The notes under the pieces: generated by a model
What the model saw: only the letters and a program-made list of their open reading frames with translations
Told to the model about the DNA's origin: nothing
The model's database searches: none
Shown: one piece after another, positions 36,848-46,000 of the stretch
Layout of the letters: every line of letters starts with the position of its first letter
How positions within the stretch are numbered: the first letter of the stretch is position 1
Assembly: GCA_964628055.1 (NCBI GenBank)
Contig: CAZVNL010000012.1
Coordinates: 1 to 61,317, forward strand
DNA: 61,317 nucleotides
Direction: 5' to 3'
From: CAZBEL01 sp964628055
GTDB lineage: Bacteria; Fidelibacterota; Marinisomatia; Marinisomatales; TCS56
Made by a program: the position numbers and the translations under genes

Positions 36848-38123
36848 CATTCTTCTCTTCACGGGAGGTGTTACCTGGTTCGGTTGCTCAAACACCCAGG
36901 ACCCGTACGTGGCCCGGGTGAACGGAGAACCCATCACCCTTGAGCGTTTCAAGACTGCTTATCAAAACTTCCTGGAACTTACCTCCGCACCCGACAATCT
37001 CCGTTTTCGATACCTGTTTCTGCATTCCCTAATCGACGAGCGTCTTCTGGTAGAGTATGCTGAAAAAATCAACCTCCCCGAACAAGTAGACCACCAAGAA
37101 GCTTTATCGGATATTGACGACCAGCTACTATTAAATCGTTTATATGAAACCATTTATGCCCCCCAGATTACCGTCACGGAAGCAGAGCTGCGAGAGCTTT
37201 ACCGTAGCTCGAAAATCAAGCTGCACTTAAGGCACCTATATGCCAAGGAGGCAGCGAAAATTATCCGACTTCAGAAACGTTTGCGAAACGGGGAATCCTG
37301 GGAATCGTTAGCACGGGAATGTTTTCAGGATCCCCTTTTAGCTGACAATGGCGGAGACCTGGGGTTCGTCAAATTAGGTGATCTGGACCCCGCTATCGAA
37401 GACGTTGCCTTCACCCTGCCCCAGGGCGAAATCTCCGACCCTGTTCAAACCAGTAAAGGCTACTCTATCATTCAAGTCATCGAGCGTAAAGTTGATCCCT
37501 TTTTAACCGAAGATGACTACCAAATTCAAAAAGGATGGCTAAAGGCCTACGCAAAGAGCCATTTAAAACGTTCCTACATGCGCCGAGTGACAGATCAATT
37601 GTTAACTGAATTAAACGTTGAATTCGATCCCGTCGGCCTTGATCTCCTATGGAACGAACTGCCAGGCGCGTTCGCCTCCTCGGCGGAGCCGAGTTTTACC
37701 AACGGGCAAAAAGTGTGTTTGAGAATTCAATCGCAAGGCGAAGAATGGAACCTATCAATGGCGATACAACGTTTACGCTCACTCTCCCAAAGACAAAAGA
37801 AGGCCATAAAAACCAAGCAAAACCTACAAACTGCTTTGGAAGGCTTAATTGTCCAGGAAGCCCTCTTAGAACAAGCTCGTCAAAGGGGTCTATCTCGGGA
37901 ACCAACTTTCCTAACGACGCGGACCCAAGCCCAAGAGACTTACCTGGTGAAACAGGTGCTTAATTCCGTGTACAGCCAAGTTTCTAATACTAATTACGAC
38001 AGTTTGACCACACTCCGGTGGAAAGCCTTTCTCACCTTTCGCGATAGCCTAAAACAAAGGTCTTCCATCACGATTGATAGTACCATCGTAAAAACAATGG
38101 TGTTATCTAATAACGTGTCATGA
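36795..38123 (+). CDS. Parvulin-type peptidyl-prolyl isomerase lipoprotein
   Basis: 442 residues from the first ATG; a second ATG at 36813 gives a better signal (MLNRHKYLLTVSILLF) and is my preferred start. WFGC (lipobox-like) follows, so it is probably anchored as a lipoprotein. A SurA_N-like segment (YVARVNGEPITLERFKTAY) is followed by a PpiC domain at about 145-240 (LRHLYAKEAAKI, ADNGGDLGFVKLGDLDPAIEDVAFTLPQGEISDPVQTS in pieces). Its place between an amylase and a TonB receptor suggests a dedicated periplasmic folding factor for outer-membrane components of this system. Confidence 0.82.
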   Translation: MSPTPFMLNRHKYLLTVSILLFTGGVTWFGCSNTQDPYVARVNGEPITLERFKTAYQNFLELTSAPDNLRFRYLFLHSLIDERLLVEYAEKINLPEQVDHQEALSDIDDQLLLNRLYETIYAPQITVTEAELRELYRSSKIKLHLRHLYAKEAAKIIRLQKRLRNGESWESLARECFQDPLLADNGGDLGFVKLGDLDPAIEDVAFTLPQGEISDPVQTSKGYSIIQVIERKVDPFLTEDDYQIQKGWLKAYAKSHLKRSYMRRVTDQLLTELNVEFDPVGLDLLWNELPGAFASSAEPSFTNGQKVCLRIQSQGEEWNLSMAIQRLRSLSQRQKKAIKTKQNLQTALEGLIVQEALLEQARQRGLSREPTFLTTRTQAQETYLVKQVLNSVYSQVSNTNYDSLTTLRWKAFLTFRDSLKQRSSITIDSTIVKTMVLSNNVS

Positions 38124-41083
38124 AAAACACTGACTTGCTTCCCCAATTTCATACTCGTTGGATGACCTTGAAAAACCTAATCCTCCTTCTGCTACTCACG
38201 GTCACCCTCCTCCCGGGCGGAACAACGGGAAAGTTGACCGGCAGAGTGGTTGATCAGGCCACCGGGGAGCCTCTCATTGGATGTAACATCATCCTTGTTG
38301 GCCAGAACCAGGGGGCCGCCACCGACAGAGAGGGGCAGTATTTTATCCTAAACATCATGCCCGGGACCTACACCGTTAAGGCCATGATGATCGGTTATGC
38401 CACCGCCACGATTCAAGACGTACAAATCAGCGTTGATTTAACCACAACGGTCGACTTTTCCCTGACGCTAGAGGTACTGGGGGGAGAAGAAATTACCGTT
38501 ATGGCTCAGCGTCCCACGATTAAAACGGATTTAACCTCCTCCGAAGCCCGCATTTCATCAGACCAATTAGATGTCATGCCAGTTAACGAGATTTGGGACG
38601 TTATTTCCATCCAGAGTGGTATTACCAAGGATGCCGGTGGAGGCATTCACATACGCGGGGGGCGCAGTCGCGAAGTGGCTTATTGGGTTGACGGCGTCTC
38701 CGTCACCGATGGCTACGACGGGGGGTTGGCCATTGCGGTAGATAATAACGCCATTCAAGAGCTTCAGGTGATAAGCGGCACATTCAATGCGGAATTCGGT
38801 CAGGCCATGTCCGGAATCATCAACATGATCACTAAAGACGGTGGTGAGGAGTATCATGGCTCCGTATCTCATTATATCGCCAGTTACGCCACCCGGGACG
38901 AAAAATTAAAGGGCTTAAAGGGGTGGAATTTTAACAATGAACGAAATACAGAGTTCAACTTAAGCGGGCCCATACCGGGATTGAAAAAGTTCATTACATT
39001 CTATACAAACATTCGCACCAATCAAACCCGGGGCTGGCTCAACGCCTGGAAGGTTTTCAATAAAGATGGTATCATCGACCCTCGAGCCTTAGCTTGGATT
39101 ATGGGCACGGATAATAAAGAACCTGCCATTTATCCCCTGAGTGCCCGCAAAAGGTTGAATACGAATACCAAATTAACCTTTACTCTCCGCCCCAACCTAA
39201 AATTAAGGCTTAATCTCATGACCAGTAACGAGCGCTATCAGGATTACCGCCACGAAGCTCAGTGGTCGCCAGAGGGGGAACTGTGGCGCTATAACACCGG
39301 CCAGAATATGAAGATTAGTTTAACCCATACCGTTTCGCCACGCACGTTCTACAATGTGGATTTAGCACAATTTTCAAAAAACTACCACCATTACGCCTAT
39401 CCTTCAGAAACGGATTCCAATTATATCGACCCCTATTATTTTCAACACACTCAAATTGTTCTACCACCCTCCTCATTTAAAATTTGGGGAGCTAATATGA
39501 GTCGTTTCGAACGGCAAACAATCGCCAAGCTGGTGAAATTTGATTTTACCTCCCAAGTCAACCCCTTACACCAGGTCAAATTTGGCGCCGAAGTTCGTAA
39601 CTATGCTTTAACCCTGGTGGACTACAATATTGAGGATGCAGACCTCACAGACACACTTTTCACCATGAAAATCCCTGGTAAACACATCATTCAATGGGAT
39701 GTTAAATCGCAATCCTGGGTGGTGATGAACTACCACGATAGCAGTACCATAAAAACCGGGTTCCAGACCAAAGGCAAAGCGGAAGACTACAGTGAGTTCT
39801 ACAACAAGTACGTGGAATTCGGACGAAACTACTACCAGGAGCAGCCGAAAGAGTACTCCGCGTACATCCAGGATAAAATTGAGTTCAAATCGGTCATCAT
39901 CAACATCGGGTTACGTTACGATTGGTTCAATTCCAATGGGCGCGTGCCCACCAATCCTGCGGAACCCTATTTAGGGAATCCCCGAAATCCAGCGGTAGAT
40001 TCGCTCTCGTACCTGGAACGTCAAACCGTTAACTGGACTCCTTACGCCGATGATTATGCCAGTCTACTTCCCGATTCAGGAGCCTCCCTTAGGGGAGCCC
40101 ACGGTTGGTGGTCCGCAGTTAAGTCCAAGCAACAAATCAGCCCTCGCTTAGGAATCGCTTATCCCATTACCGACAAGGGCGTGATTCACTTCTCCTTTGG
40201 GCACTTCTTCCAGACGCCATCATTCGAACGGTTATTCAAAGACCCCGGATATAAGATACCAGAAGAGAGTGGCAAATTCGGTGTGTTTGGAAACCCCGAT
40301 CTTAATCCCCAAAAAACCGTCATGTACGAATTGGGGTTGCAACAGGAAATTGCACCGGGGTTCAGCATCGATGTCACCGGTTACTATCGGGATGTTCGTG
40401 ACTGGGTTTCCACGGGAATTCCCATCAACCTGGGCGGCGGGGCCTCCTATTTCACCTATGTGAACAAAGACTACTCCAACGTCCGAGGGGTTACGCTCAT
40501 CTTGACCAGGCAATTCCAAAATCACTCCGGTTTTGATCTGAACTACACTTTCCAAATTGCTGAGGGATCCAATTCTAATCCCGATGAAGAATTCGGCGCG
40601 GTCAAGGAGAATAAAGAACCCACCCGGGCGATCATGCCCTTAGAATGGGATCAAACACACACCCTCAACGGAGCCCTCTATCTCGGATCAAAAGACTGGA
40701 CCATCTCCCTGTTAGGCCAGTTTGGAAGCGGTTATCCCTACACACCCTCCATCAATAGGGCCACCACCATGGGAATCAATACGTCTACAGTTTTCCTGAA
40801 AAATAGTCGACGAAAGCCCATCACTTACAATCTGGATGTAAACTTCATTTATTACCTACCCTTTGCCAAAGTTAACGGACAACTATACGTCAAAGTATTC
40901 AACCTGCTGGACCGCAGGAATGAACTCACCGTTTTCTCCGATACGGGACGAGCCACATACACTTACAATATCACCGGCGTTGATGAAGAGGGTAGGCCCA
41001 ATCCCTTAGGTGAGTATTACTCGCGTCCGGACTGGTTCAGCGCCCCCCGTCAAATACAAATTGGTGTAAAAATTGCTTTTTAA
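38120..41083 (+). CDS. TonB-dependent receptor (SusC-like position)
   Basis: 987 residues. Signal peptide around MTLKNLILLLLLTVTLLPGG; then a carboxypeptidase-regulatory-like domain (GKLTGRVVDQATGEPLIGCN to about residue 120), a plug domain (about 135-245: SSEARISSDQLDVMPVNEIW, GGIHIRGGRSREVAYWVDG, SGIINMITKDGG) and a long beta barrel ending in the terminal Phe (IQIGVKIAF). It would import a glucan oligomer across the outer membrane using TonB energy. The ATG overlaps the parvulin stop by 4 nt (ATGA). Typical SusC proteins also have the regulatory domain, so the SusC comparison is reasonable but not proven. Confidence 0.88.
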   Translation: MKNTDLLPQFHTRWMTLKNLILLLLLTVTLLPGGTTGKLTGRVVDQATGEPLIGCNIILVGQNQGAATDREGQYFILNIMPGTYTVKAMMIGYATATIQDVQISVDLTTTVDFSLTLEVLGGEEITVMAQRPTIKTDLTSSEARISSDQLDVMPVNEIWDVISIQSGITKDAGGGIHIRGGRSREVAYWVDGVSVTDGYDGGLAIAVDNNAIQELQVISGTFNAEFGQAMSGIINMITKDGGEEYHGSVSHYIASYATRDEKLKGLKGWNFNNERNTEFNLSGPIPGLKKFITFYTNIRTNQTRGWLNAWKVFNKDGIIDPRALAWIMGTDNKEPAIYPLSARKRLNTNTKLTFTLRPNLKLRLNLMTSNERYQDYRHEAQWSPEGELWRYNTGQNMKISLTHTVSPRTFYNVDLAQFSKNYHHYAYPSETDSNYIDPYYFQHTQIVLPPSSFKIWGANMSRFERQTIAKLVKFDFTSQVNPLHQVKFGAEVRNYALTLVDYNIEDADLTDTLFTMKIPGKHIIQWDVKSQSWVVMNYHDSSTIKTGFQTKGKAEDYSEFYNKYVEFGRNYYQEQPKEYSAYIQDKIEFKSVIINIGLRYDWFNSNGRVPTNPAEPYLGNPRNPAVDSLSYLERQTVNWTPYADDYASLLPDSGASLRGAHGWWSAVKSKQQISPRLGIAYPITDKGVIHFSFGHFFQTPSFERLFKDPGYKIPEESGKFGVFGNPDLNPQKTVMYELGLQQEIAPGFSIDVTGYYRDVRDWVSTGIPINLGGGASYFTYVNKDYSNVRGVTLILTRQFQNHSGFDLNYTFQIAEGSNSNPDEEFGAVKENKEPTRAIMPLEWDQTHTLNGALYLGSKDWTISLLGQFGSGYPYTPSINRATTMGINTSTVFLKNSRRKPITYNLDVNFIYYLPFAKVNGQLYVKVFNLLDRRNELTVFSDTGRATYTYNITGVDEEGRPNPLGEYYSRPDWFSAPRQIQIGVKIAF

Positions 41084-44000
41084 AATCACCTTGAAAAGAG
41101 CTCATCAATTAATCCTCACCCTTCTATTCTTCTGTCTGGCGCCCGGCAGTGGTTTGGGACAGCATGTTCCCTCCAATGAACGAGGCGACCCCAATTACCG
41201 GCGGAAGACGGATATTGACGGCAACAAGGTACGCACTTCCATCTTTAACTTCGGTCTCACCGGTCGTACGGGCGCCGTCCCCGGAGAAATTCCCTACGAA
41301 TGGCCCATCAATTCCGGGAAACATTATATCGCTCTCACCGGGCTCTTCGTGGGAGCAGAGGTCTTGACTGAAGAGGGAGAATTAAAACCCTTTGTCACGG
41401 TTCCCCTGGGACGTACCGATAATCAGGGTAACTCCATGATGTTCGAGCCTGTGCCCACTTACTTAAACCCCAATTCAGATCGCATTGCCAAAAGTGACGA
41501 ACCCGATACCTGGCCCACCATCTGGCCAGACAAACTGGAAGATGAGAGCGATCCTGGCTGGCCCAACTCCTGGAACGGGTTCTTTGGTAAAAACCAGTTC
41601 AACGCGGACCAGGAAATCTATTTCAAAATTTCCGACGACCGAAATTTCTTGCGGGGATCCACTTATTACCCCGACTCGACCGACTTAAACCGTCGGGGAA
41701 TGGGAATACTCTCGGGGGTGCGCGTCATGGAATGGTCCCAGGTATTGGTGGAAGACGTAGTTTTCGTGCTCTATGAGATAAAAAACGACGGTACAAAAGA
41801 CTTAGACAAGGTCTCCTTTTGTTTATGGTTGGCCGATTTGGTGGGCGGTGACGGTGACTCGGGTGACGACACACCCGATTTCGACCTGTTGTACGATATT
41901 GCCTGGAGTATGGACGCTGATGGCATCGGCAACGCGGCTTTCGGTAGCGATCCCGTGGGGGTGGCCGCAACAGCCTATTTAGAGACACCTGGTAATAATG
42001 TCGACCGGATAGATAACGACGGGGATGGCGAAGCAGGCGGTCCAAAAATCACCGAGGAAATGCTCCAGGGCGAGGACGAAACCAACGCCGTGGATGACAA
42101 TCATAACGGTCTCATTGATGAAAACCAGGCCCATATCCCCTTCAATGGCCAAACAGGTGTGACCTATGCTAACCGGATTGACGATAATGGGAACGGAGAA
42201 GCCAACAGTCCCACCATCACCCAAACCATGATTGACGAGGCGGCCACGGACTTTGTTTCTGACGGGAACTATCGCTGGAAACGGTGGCCACCCAACCCCG
42301 AAACAGACACCTTTCAACAGGGTCAGATACACCTCATTATGGTTGAGGATGAAGATTTAGGCAAAACTTACGCCGACGGGATCGATAATGATGAGAGCCT
42401 TGAATATCCCGACGGTTTTGGTGCGGACACCTCCGCACCCCGCATTACCTGGGAAATTATCCAGCAGGCCGCCACCGACCCGTACCGTCGGTACCGCGTC
42501 CCCGGTACCGACATCATTCTTTACGACGTCGATTCCTCCGACTATGGAAAACGGTACGCCGATGGGATCGATAACGACGGCGACGGGGCTGTTGACGAAG
42601 GAATCGATGAGGGAATCGACGAAATGATCGACGAGTCGCGGGATGATTTTATCGACAACGATTACGACTGGAATCCCTTTATGAACGATGTGGGATTAGA
42701 CGGCGACCAGAATACAATTGACACGGGACAGAACGACGGTCGCCCCTCCTCCGGTTCCGGGAGCAACCTGCCGGGCGAACCCAATATCGACAAGACCGAT
42801 GTGTCCGAGTCTGACCAAATGGGACTTACGGCCGTGGCGTACGACGATGCCGGGGGTATCCCCACCTCCCAGGACGCAGCCCTGTGGTTATTCTACATGG
42901 TTCCCGGTGAATTCTGGCAACCGCCTCCTGGCGGGCAACCACCCGGTGACTACGACCTGTTTGTTACCTCCGCCTTCTTCCCCATCAAAGCCGGCGCCAC
43001 GGAACGCATCTCCATGGCGGTAGCGCTGGGAGAAAATGTCGCCGATGCCCTCCGGAATAAAGACGTGGCCCAACAGACCTATAATGAAGATTACCAGTTC
43101 GCAAAGGCGCCTATCCCACCGTTGGTCACAGCTATTGCCGGAGACCGCAAGGTCACTTTAATTTGGGATGATCGCGCCGAACTTTCTTTTGACACGTATA
43201 TGTACAACTTGGGATATGAGGGTTACGACTTTGAAGGCTATAAAATATATAAAGCCACTGACCCCGAGTTCGCCGATGTCTACAACATCACCGATGCGGA
43301 AGGAAATCTCACTTATTATTCCCCCATAGCTCAGTATGACCTCATGGATGGGAAAAAGGGTTACCACGCCGTAGCCGTAAACGGGGTGCACTACTATTTA
43401 GGGGATGACACCGGGATACAACATACTTTCGTAGACACCGATGTGGTGAATGGCCAGACATATTATTATGCAGTCGTCGCTTACGACTTTGGCGGCCCCG
43501 ACGTGGCTAACGCCGATACCATAATCACCACCAACATCCCGCCCACCGAATCCACCAAGCGGTTGACGATCAACACCCTCACCGGAGAGATCCGGAAAGG
43601 AACCAATGTCGTTGTAGTTACGCCGAATCCACCCGTGGCCGGATACGTCCCAGCCCGCGTGGACACCATCAGGTTAATCCAGGGTACAACGAGCAGTAGC
43701 ATTACCTACCGCATCGTGGATCCCTCCACCATCAAGGACAATGGTCACTACCGCATTACCTTTGAGGATACGCTCAAACCAGTCATCGGTCCCATTGGGC
43801 AAGACACGCTCACCACTAAAAATTTCTCCCTCTTCGATATCACCAACCCCGGTTTTCCCGATACCCTCATCTTTCGCAGTACCAACTTTAGCGGAGAACA
43901 GCCCGTCATCCACGGTTTCCAGCTCACATTCACTAACGATAGTTTTGTATGGTTGGATGCCAACAAATCCCACTGGTCGTCAGATAGCCTATGGCGCTTT

Positions 44001-44840
44001 GTTCTGGAACTCTACAAGGCCCGGGATACGTTTGGGAAGCGCATCCCCGCGGACTATCGCATCGAGGTGGGGCCAGTAAACAGTGGGCGTTCTACCTATT
44101 TCGAACAAGACTACGGTTTCTACGTCCGGAAATATCCCCGTGTCCACACTAACTTCACCGTAAAACGAAGATTCAAAGTGATCGGAGTGGATTCTGTAGA
44201 CTGGAAAGAGATCCCCTACGCCTACGGTGATTTTTCCCCTTATCCGGACGGCAATGACAGCCTGTTGAATGCAGATTCAGTGGAAACCGACGTGATTATC
44301 TTCTTAGATGACACCACGGGGGGCGTCTCTGGTCCTTCCTGGATTTTCAAGATGGATTATCCCCGCCCTACGGAAAAACATTACATCTACGGCCCCATAG
44401 AAGGTGACACCGCCTATCTCTTCATCCACAAACCATTCCTATCTTCCGACATATTCGAATTCACAACTCACGCGGCCCAGGTGGACGCCGAGGCCGTGCG
44501 CCGCGATCTGAAGCGTATCCGGGTGGTGCCCAACCCCTACGTTGCCGCCGTTCCCTGGGAACCGAGAAATTTATTCACCACCGGTCGGGGACCCCGTTCC
44601 ATCCATTTCAACCACCTGCCTCAAAAATGTACCATCAGGATCTACACCGTTTCCGGTGAACTGGTAAAAACGATTCGCCATGACTCGCCCCTCAATGACG
44701 GGACGGCCGAATGGGATTTGCTAACCAAAGACAACCTCTCCGCTTCCTATGGGGTGTACATCTACCATGTGGAGGCAGAAGACCCCAGCACAGGGAAAAT
44801 CCTCGGGGAGCATATTGGCAAGTTTGCAGTGATCAAATAG
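41073..44840 (+). CDS. Large calcium-repeat surface protein next to TonB receptor
   Basis: 1255 residues starting at TTG 41073 (11-nt overlap with the receptor); a TTG at 41091 would give the cleaner signal peptide (KRAHQLILTLLFFCLAPGSG). The middle (about 305-555) has repeated Asp/Asn-rich Ca-binding motifs of the D-x-D-x-D-G type: RIDNDGDGEAGG, AVDDNHNGLIDEN, RIDDNGNGEANS, GIDNDGDGAVDEGIDEGID. A fibronectin-III-like domain (about 680-810) follows. The C-terminus (about 1148-1255: RVVPNPYVAAVPWEPRN, IRIYTVSGELVKTI, GVYIYHVEAEDP) resembles a T9SS/FlgD-like sorting domain. Not recognised as a named family. Its place between receptor and PorV-like gene makes it the candidate substrate-capture partner where SusD would be. 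Confidence 0.75.
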   Translation: MLFKITLKRAHQLILTLLFFCLAPGSGLGQHVPSNERGDPNYRRKTDIDGNKVRTSIFNFGLTGRTGAVPGEIPYEWPINSGKHYIALTGLFVGAEVLTEEGELKPFVTVPLGRTDNQGNSMMFEPVPTYLNPNSDRIAKSDEPDTWPTIWPDKLEDESDPGWPNSWNGFFGKNQFNADQEIYFKISDDRNFLRGSTYYPDSTDLNRRGMGILSGVRVMEWSQVLVEDVVFVLYEIKNDGTKDLDKVSFCLWLADLVGGDGDSGDDTPDFDLLYDIAWSMDADGIGNAAFGSDPVGVAATAYLETPGNNVDRIDNDGDGEAGGPKITEEMLQGEDETNAVDDNHNGLIDENQAHIPFNGQTGVTYANRIDDNGNGEANSPTITQTMIDEAATDFVSDGNYRWKRWPPNPETDTFQQGQIHLIMVEDEDLGKTYADGIDNDESLEYPDGFGADTSAPRITWEIIQQAATDPYRRYRVPGTDIILYDVDSSDYGKRYADGIDNDGDGAVDEGIDEGIDEMIDESRDDFIDNDYDWNPFMNDVGLDGDQNTIDTGQNDGRPSSGSGSNLPGEPNIDKTDVSESDQMGLTAVAYDDAGGIPTSQDAALWLFYMVPGEFWQPPPGGQPPGDYDLFVTSAFFPIKAGATERISMAVALGENVADALRNKDVAQQTYNEDYQFAKAPIPPLVTAIAGDRKVTLIWDDRAELSFDTYMYNLGYEGYDFEGYKIYKATDPEFADVYNITDAEGNLTYYSPIAQYDLMDGKKGYHAVAVNGVHYYLGDDTGIQHTFVDTDVVNGQTYYYAVVAYDFGGPDVANADTIITTNIPPTESTKRLTINTLTGEIRKGTNVVVVTPNPPVAGYVPARVDTIRLIQGTTSSSITYRIVDPSTIKDNGHYRITFEDTLKPVIGPIGQDTLTTKNFSLFDITNPGFPDTLIFRSTNFSGEQPVIHGFQLTFTNDSFVWLDANKSHWSSDSLWRFVLELYKARDTFGKRIPADYRIEVGPVNSGRSTYFEQDYGFYVRKYPRVHTNFTVKRRFKVIGVDSVDWKEIPYAYGDFSPYPDGNDSLLNADSVETDVIIFLDDTTGGVSGPSWIFKMDYPRPTEKHYIYGPIEGDTAYLFIHKPFLSSDIFEFTTHAAQVDAEAVRRDLKRIRVVPNPYVAAVPWEPRNLFTTGRGPRSIHFNHLPQKCTIRIYTVSGELVKTIRHDSPLNDGTAEWDLLTKDNLSASYGVYIYHVEAEDPSTGKILGEHIGKFAVIK

Positions 44841-44843
44841 AGT

Positions 44844-45869
44844 ATGAAAATGATGAAACCACGATCCCATATTTTCACGGCCCTGATTATTAGCAGTTTT
44901 TCCCTCTGTTTGGCTGTGAATAAAACGGGGACCACGGCGGCGAATTTCCTGAAGATTGGCGCCGGCTCCCGGGCGGTGGGTATGGGGGGCGCCTTCGTGG
45001 CTGTAGCAAATGACGCTTCCAGCATGTACTGGAACACCGGTGGACTGGGACGTTTGAACCAGCTGGAACTCATCGTAAACCATTCTCAATGGATTGCTGA
45101 CATTGGTTACACGTTCCTGGGCTTAGCTCTACCGCTACGTTCCGGGGGGACGCTTGGTATCAACGTCATTGCCATGACAATGGATGAAATGGAGGTTACC
45201 ACCTACGGAAATGAAGAAGGAACCGGGGAGACTTTTAAAGCGGGTAGTTACGCCCTGGGACTGGCCTATGGCCAGGAATTAACCGACCGCTTTTCCATCG
45301 GGGCCAATGTAAAACTCATTAATGAATTCATTTCCCACAGCTCGGCCAAAGGTCTGGCCCTGGATCTCGGGACTTTGTTCATAACACCGTTCAGAAATAT
45401 TCGTTTTGGGGCCAGCATTAGCAACTTCGGTCAAAAGATGCAGATTCAGGGCGAAGACTTGTTAGTGGTCAAAGACATTGACGAGATCCACCACGGGAAT
45501 AACGAGAGCGTCAACGCTTACCTGGCAACCGACCGCTTTGACCTGCCCCTTTTCCTGAGGGTTGGTTTTGCCGGAGATTTAATCAACACCCGAACCCTGC
45601 GTATTTCCTGGGCTGTGGACGGTGTCCACCCCAACGACAATTCCGAATATGTAAACGTGGGCTTCGAAACCAGCCTTTTCGACGGGCTCCTCTCTCTCCG
45701 GGGAGGGTTAAAATCACTCTACATGGAGGATCGGGAAGAGCAGTTTACCCTGGGAGGGGGTGTCCGTCTGCCCTTAAAGGGAGGCATGAAAATTGATGCC
45801 GATTACGCCTACGAATCTTTCTTGCATCTACGGACGATACAGAAGTTTACCATCCGTTTAGTCTTTTAA
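44844..45869 (+). CDS. PorV/PorQ-family outer-membrane protein
   Basis: 341 residues. Signal peptide in the first 25 (HIFTALIISSFSLCLAV). The UPF0164/PorV opening (TAANFLKIGAGSRAVGMGGAFVAVANDASSMYWNTGGLG, in parts) is followed by barrel strands ending in the terminal Phe (KFTIRLVF). In Porphyromonas, PorV carries T9SS cargo from the translocon to the sortase. Here it follows the large Ca-repeat gene by 3 nt and precedes the T9SS-tailed starch-binding gene, so a role in placing these proteins on the surface is plausible. Confidence 0.82.
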   Translation: MKMMKPRSHIFTALIISSFSLCLAVNKTGTTAANFLKIGAGSRAVGMGGAFVAVANDASSMYWNTGGLGRLNQLELIVNHSQWIADIGYTFLGLALPLRSGGTLGINVIAMTMDEMEVTTYGNEEGTGETFKAGSYALGLAYGQELTDRFSIGANVKLINEFISHSSAKGLALDLGTLFITPFRNIRFGASISNFGQKMQIQGEDLLVVKDIDEIHHGNNESVNAYLATDRFDLPLFLRVGFAGDLINTRTLRISWAVDGVHPNDNSEYVNVGFETSLFDGLLSLRGGLKSLYMEDREEQFTLGGGVRLPLKGGMKIDADYAYESFLHLRTIQKFTIRLVF

Positions 45870-45925
45870 GGAGAAAGTGTTGCTTTATCAATTGCTGACC
45901 AGTAAATTTCTCTCCCAATTTATGC

Positions 45926-45945
45926 GTGACTCAGGTATGAGTCAC
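45926..45945. promoter_or_regulatory. Glucan-regulon operator, site 3
   Basis: GTGACTC-AGGTAT-GAGTCAC, a perfect palindrome in its 7-bp arms, 55 bp upstream of the starch-binding protein ATG. Together with sites 1 and 2 it gives the consensus GTRACTC-NNNTAT-GAGTMAC. Confidence 0.75.
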
Positions 45946-46000
45946 GGTTTCAGAATAATCAATAAAAGGGGTTAAAAACCGTATTATCGAGGAGTTTATT

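Noticed and set aside
42000..42660. Repetitive Asp-rich stretch as a coding-repeat expansion or CRISPR-like DNA repeat
   Set aside because: Units vary in sequence and length and fit a calcium-binding protein repeat rather than a DNA repeat.
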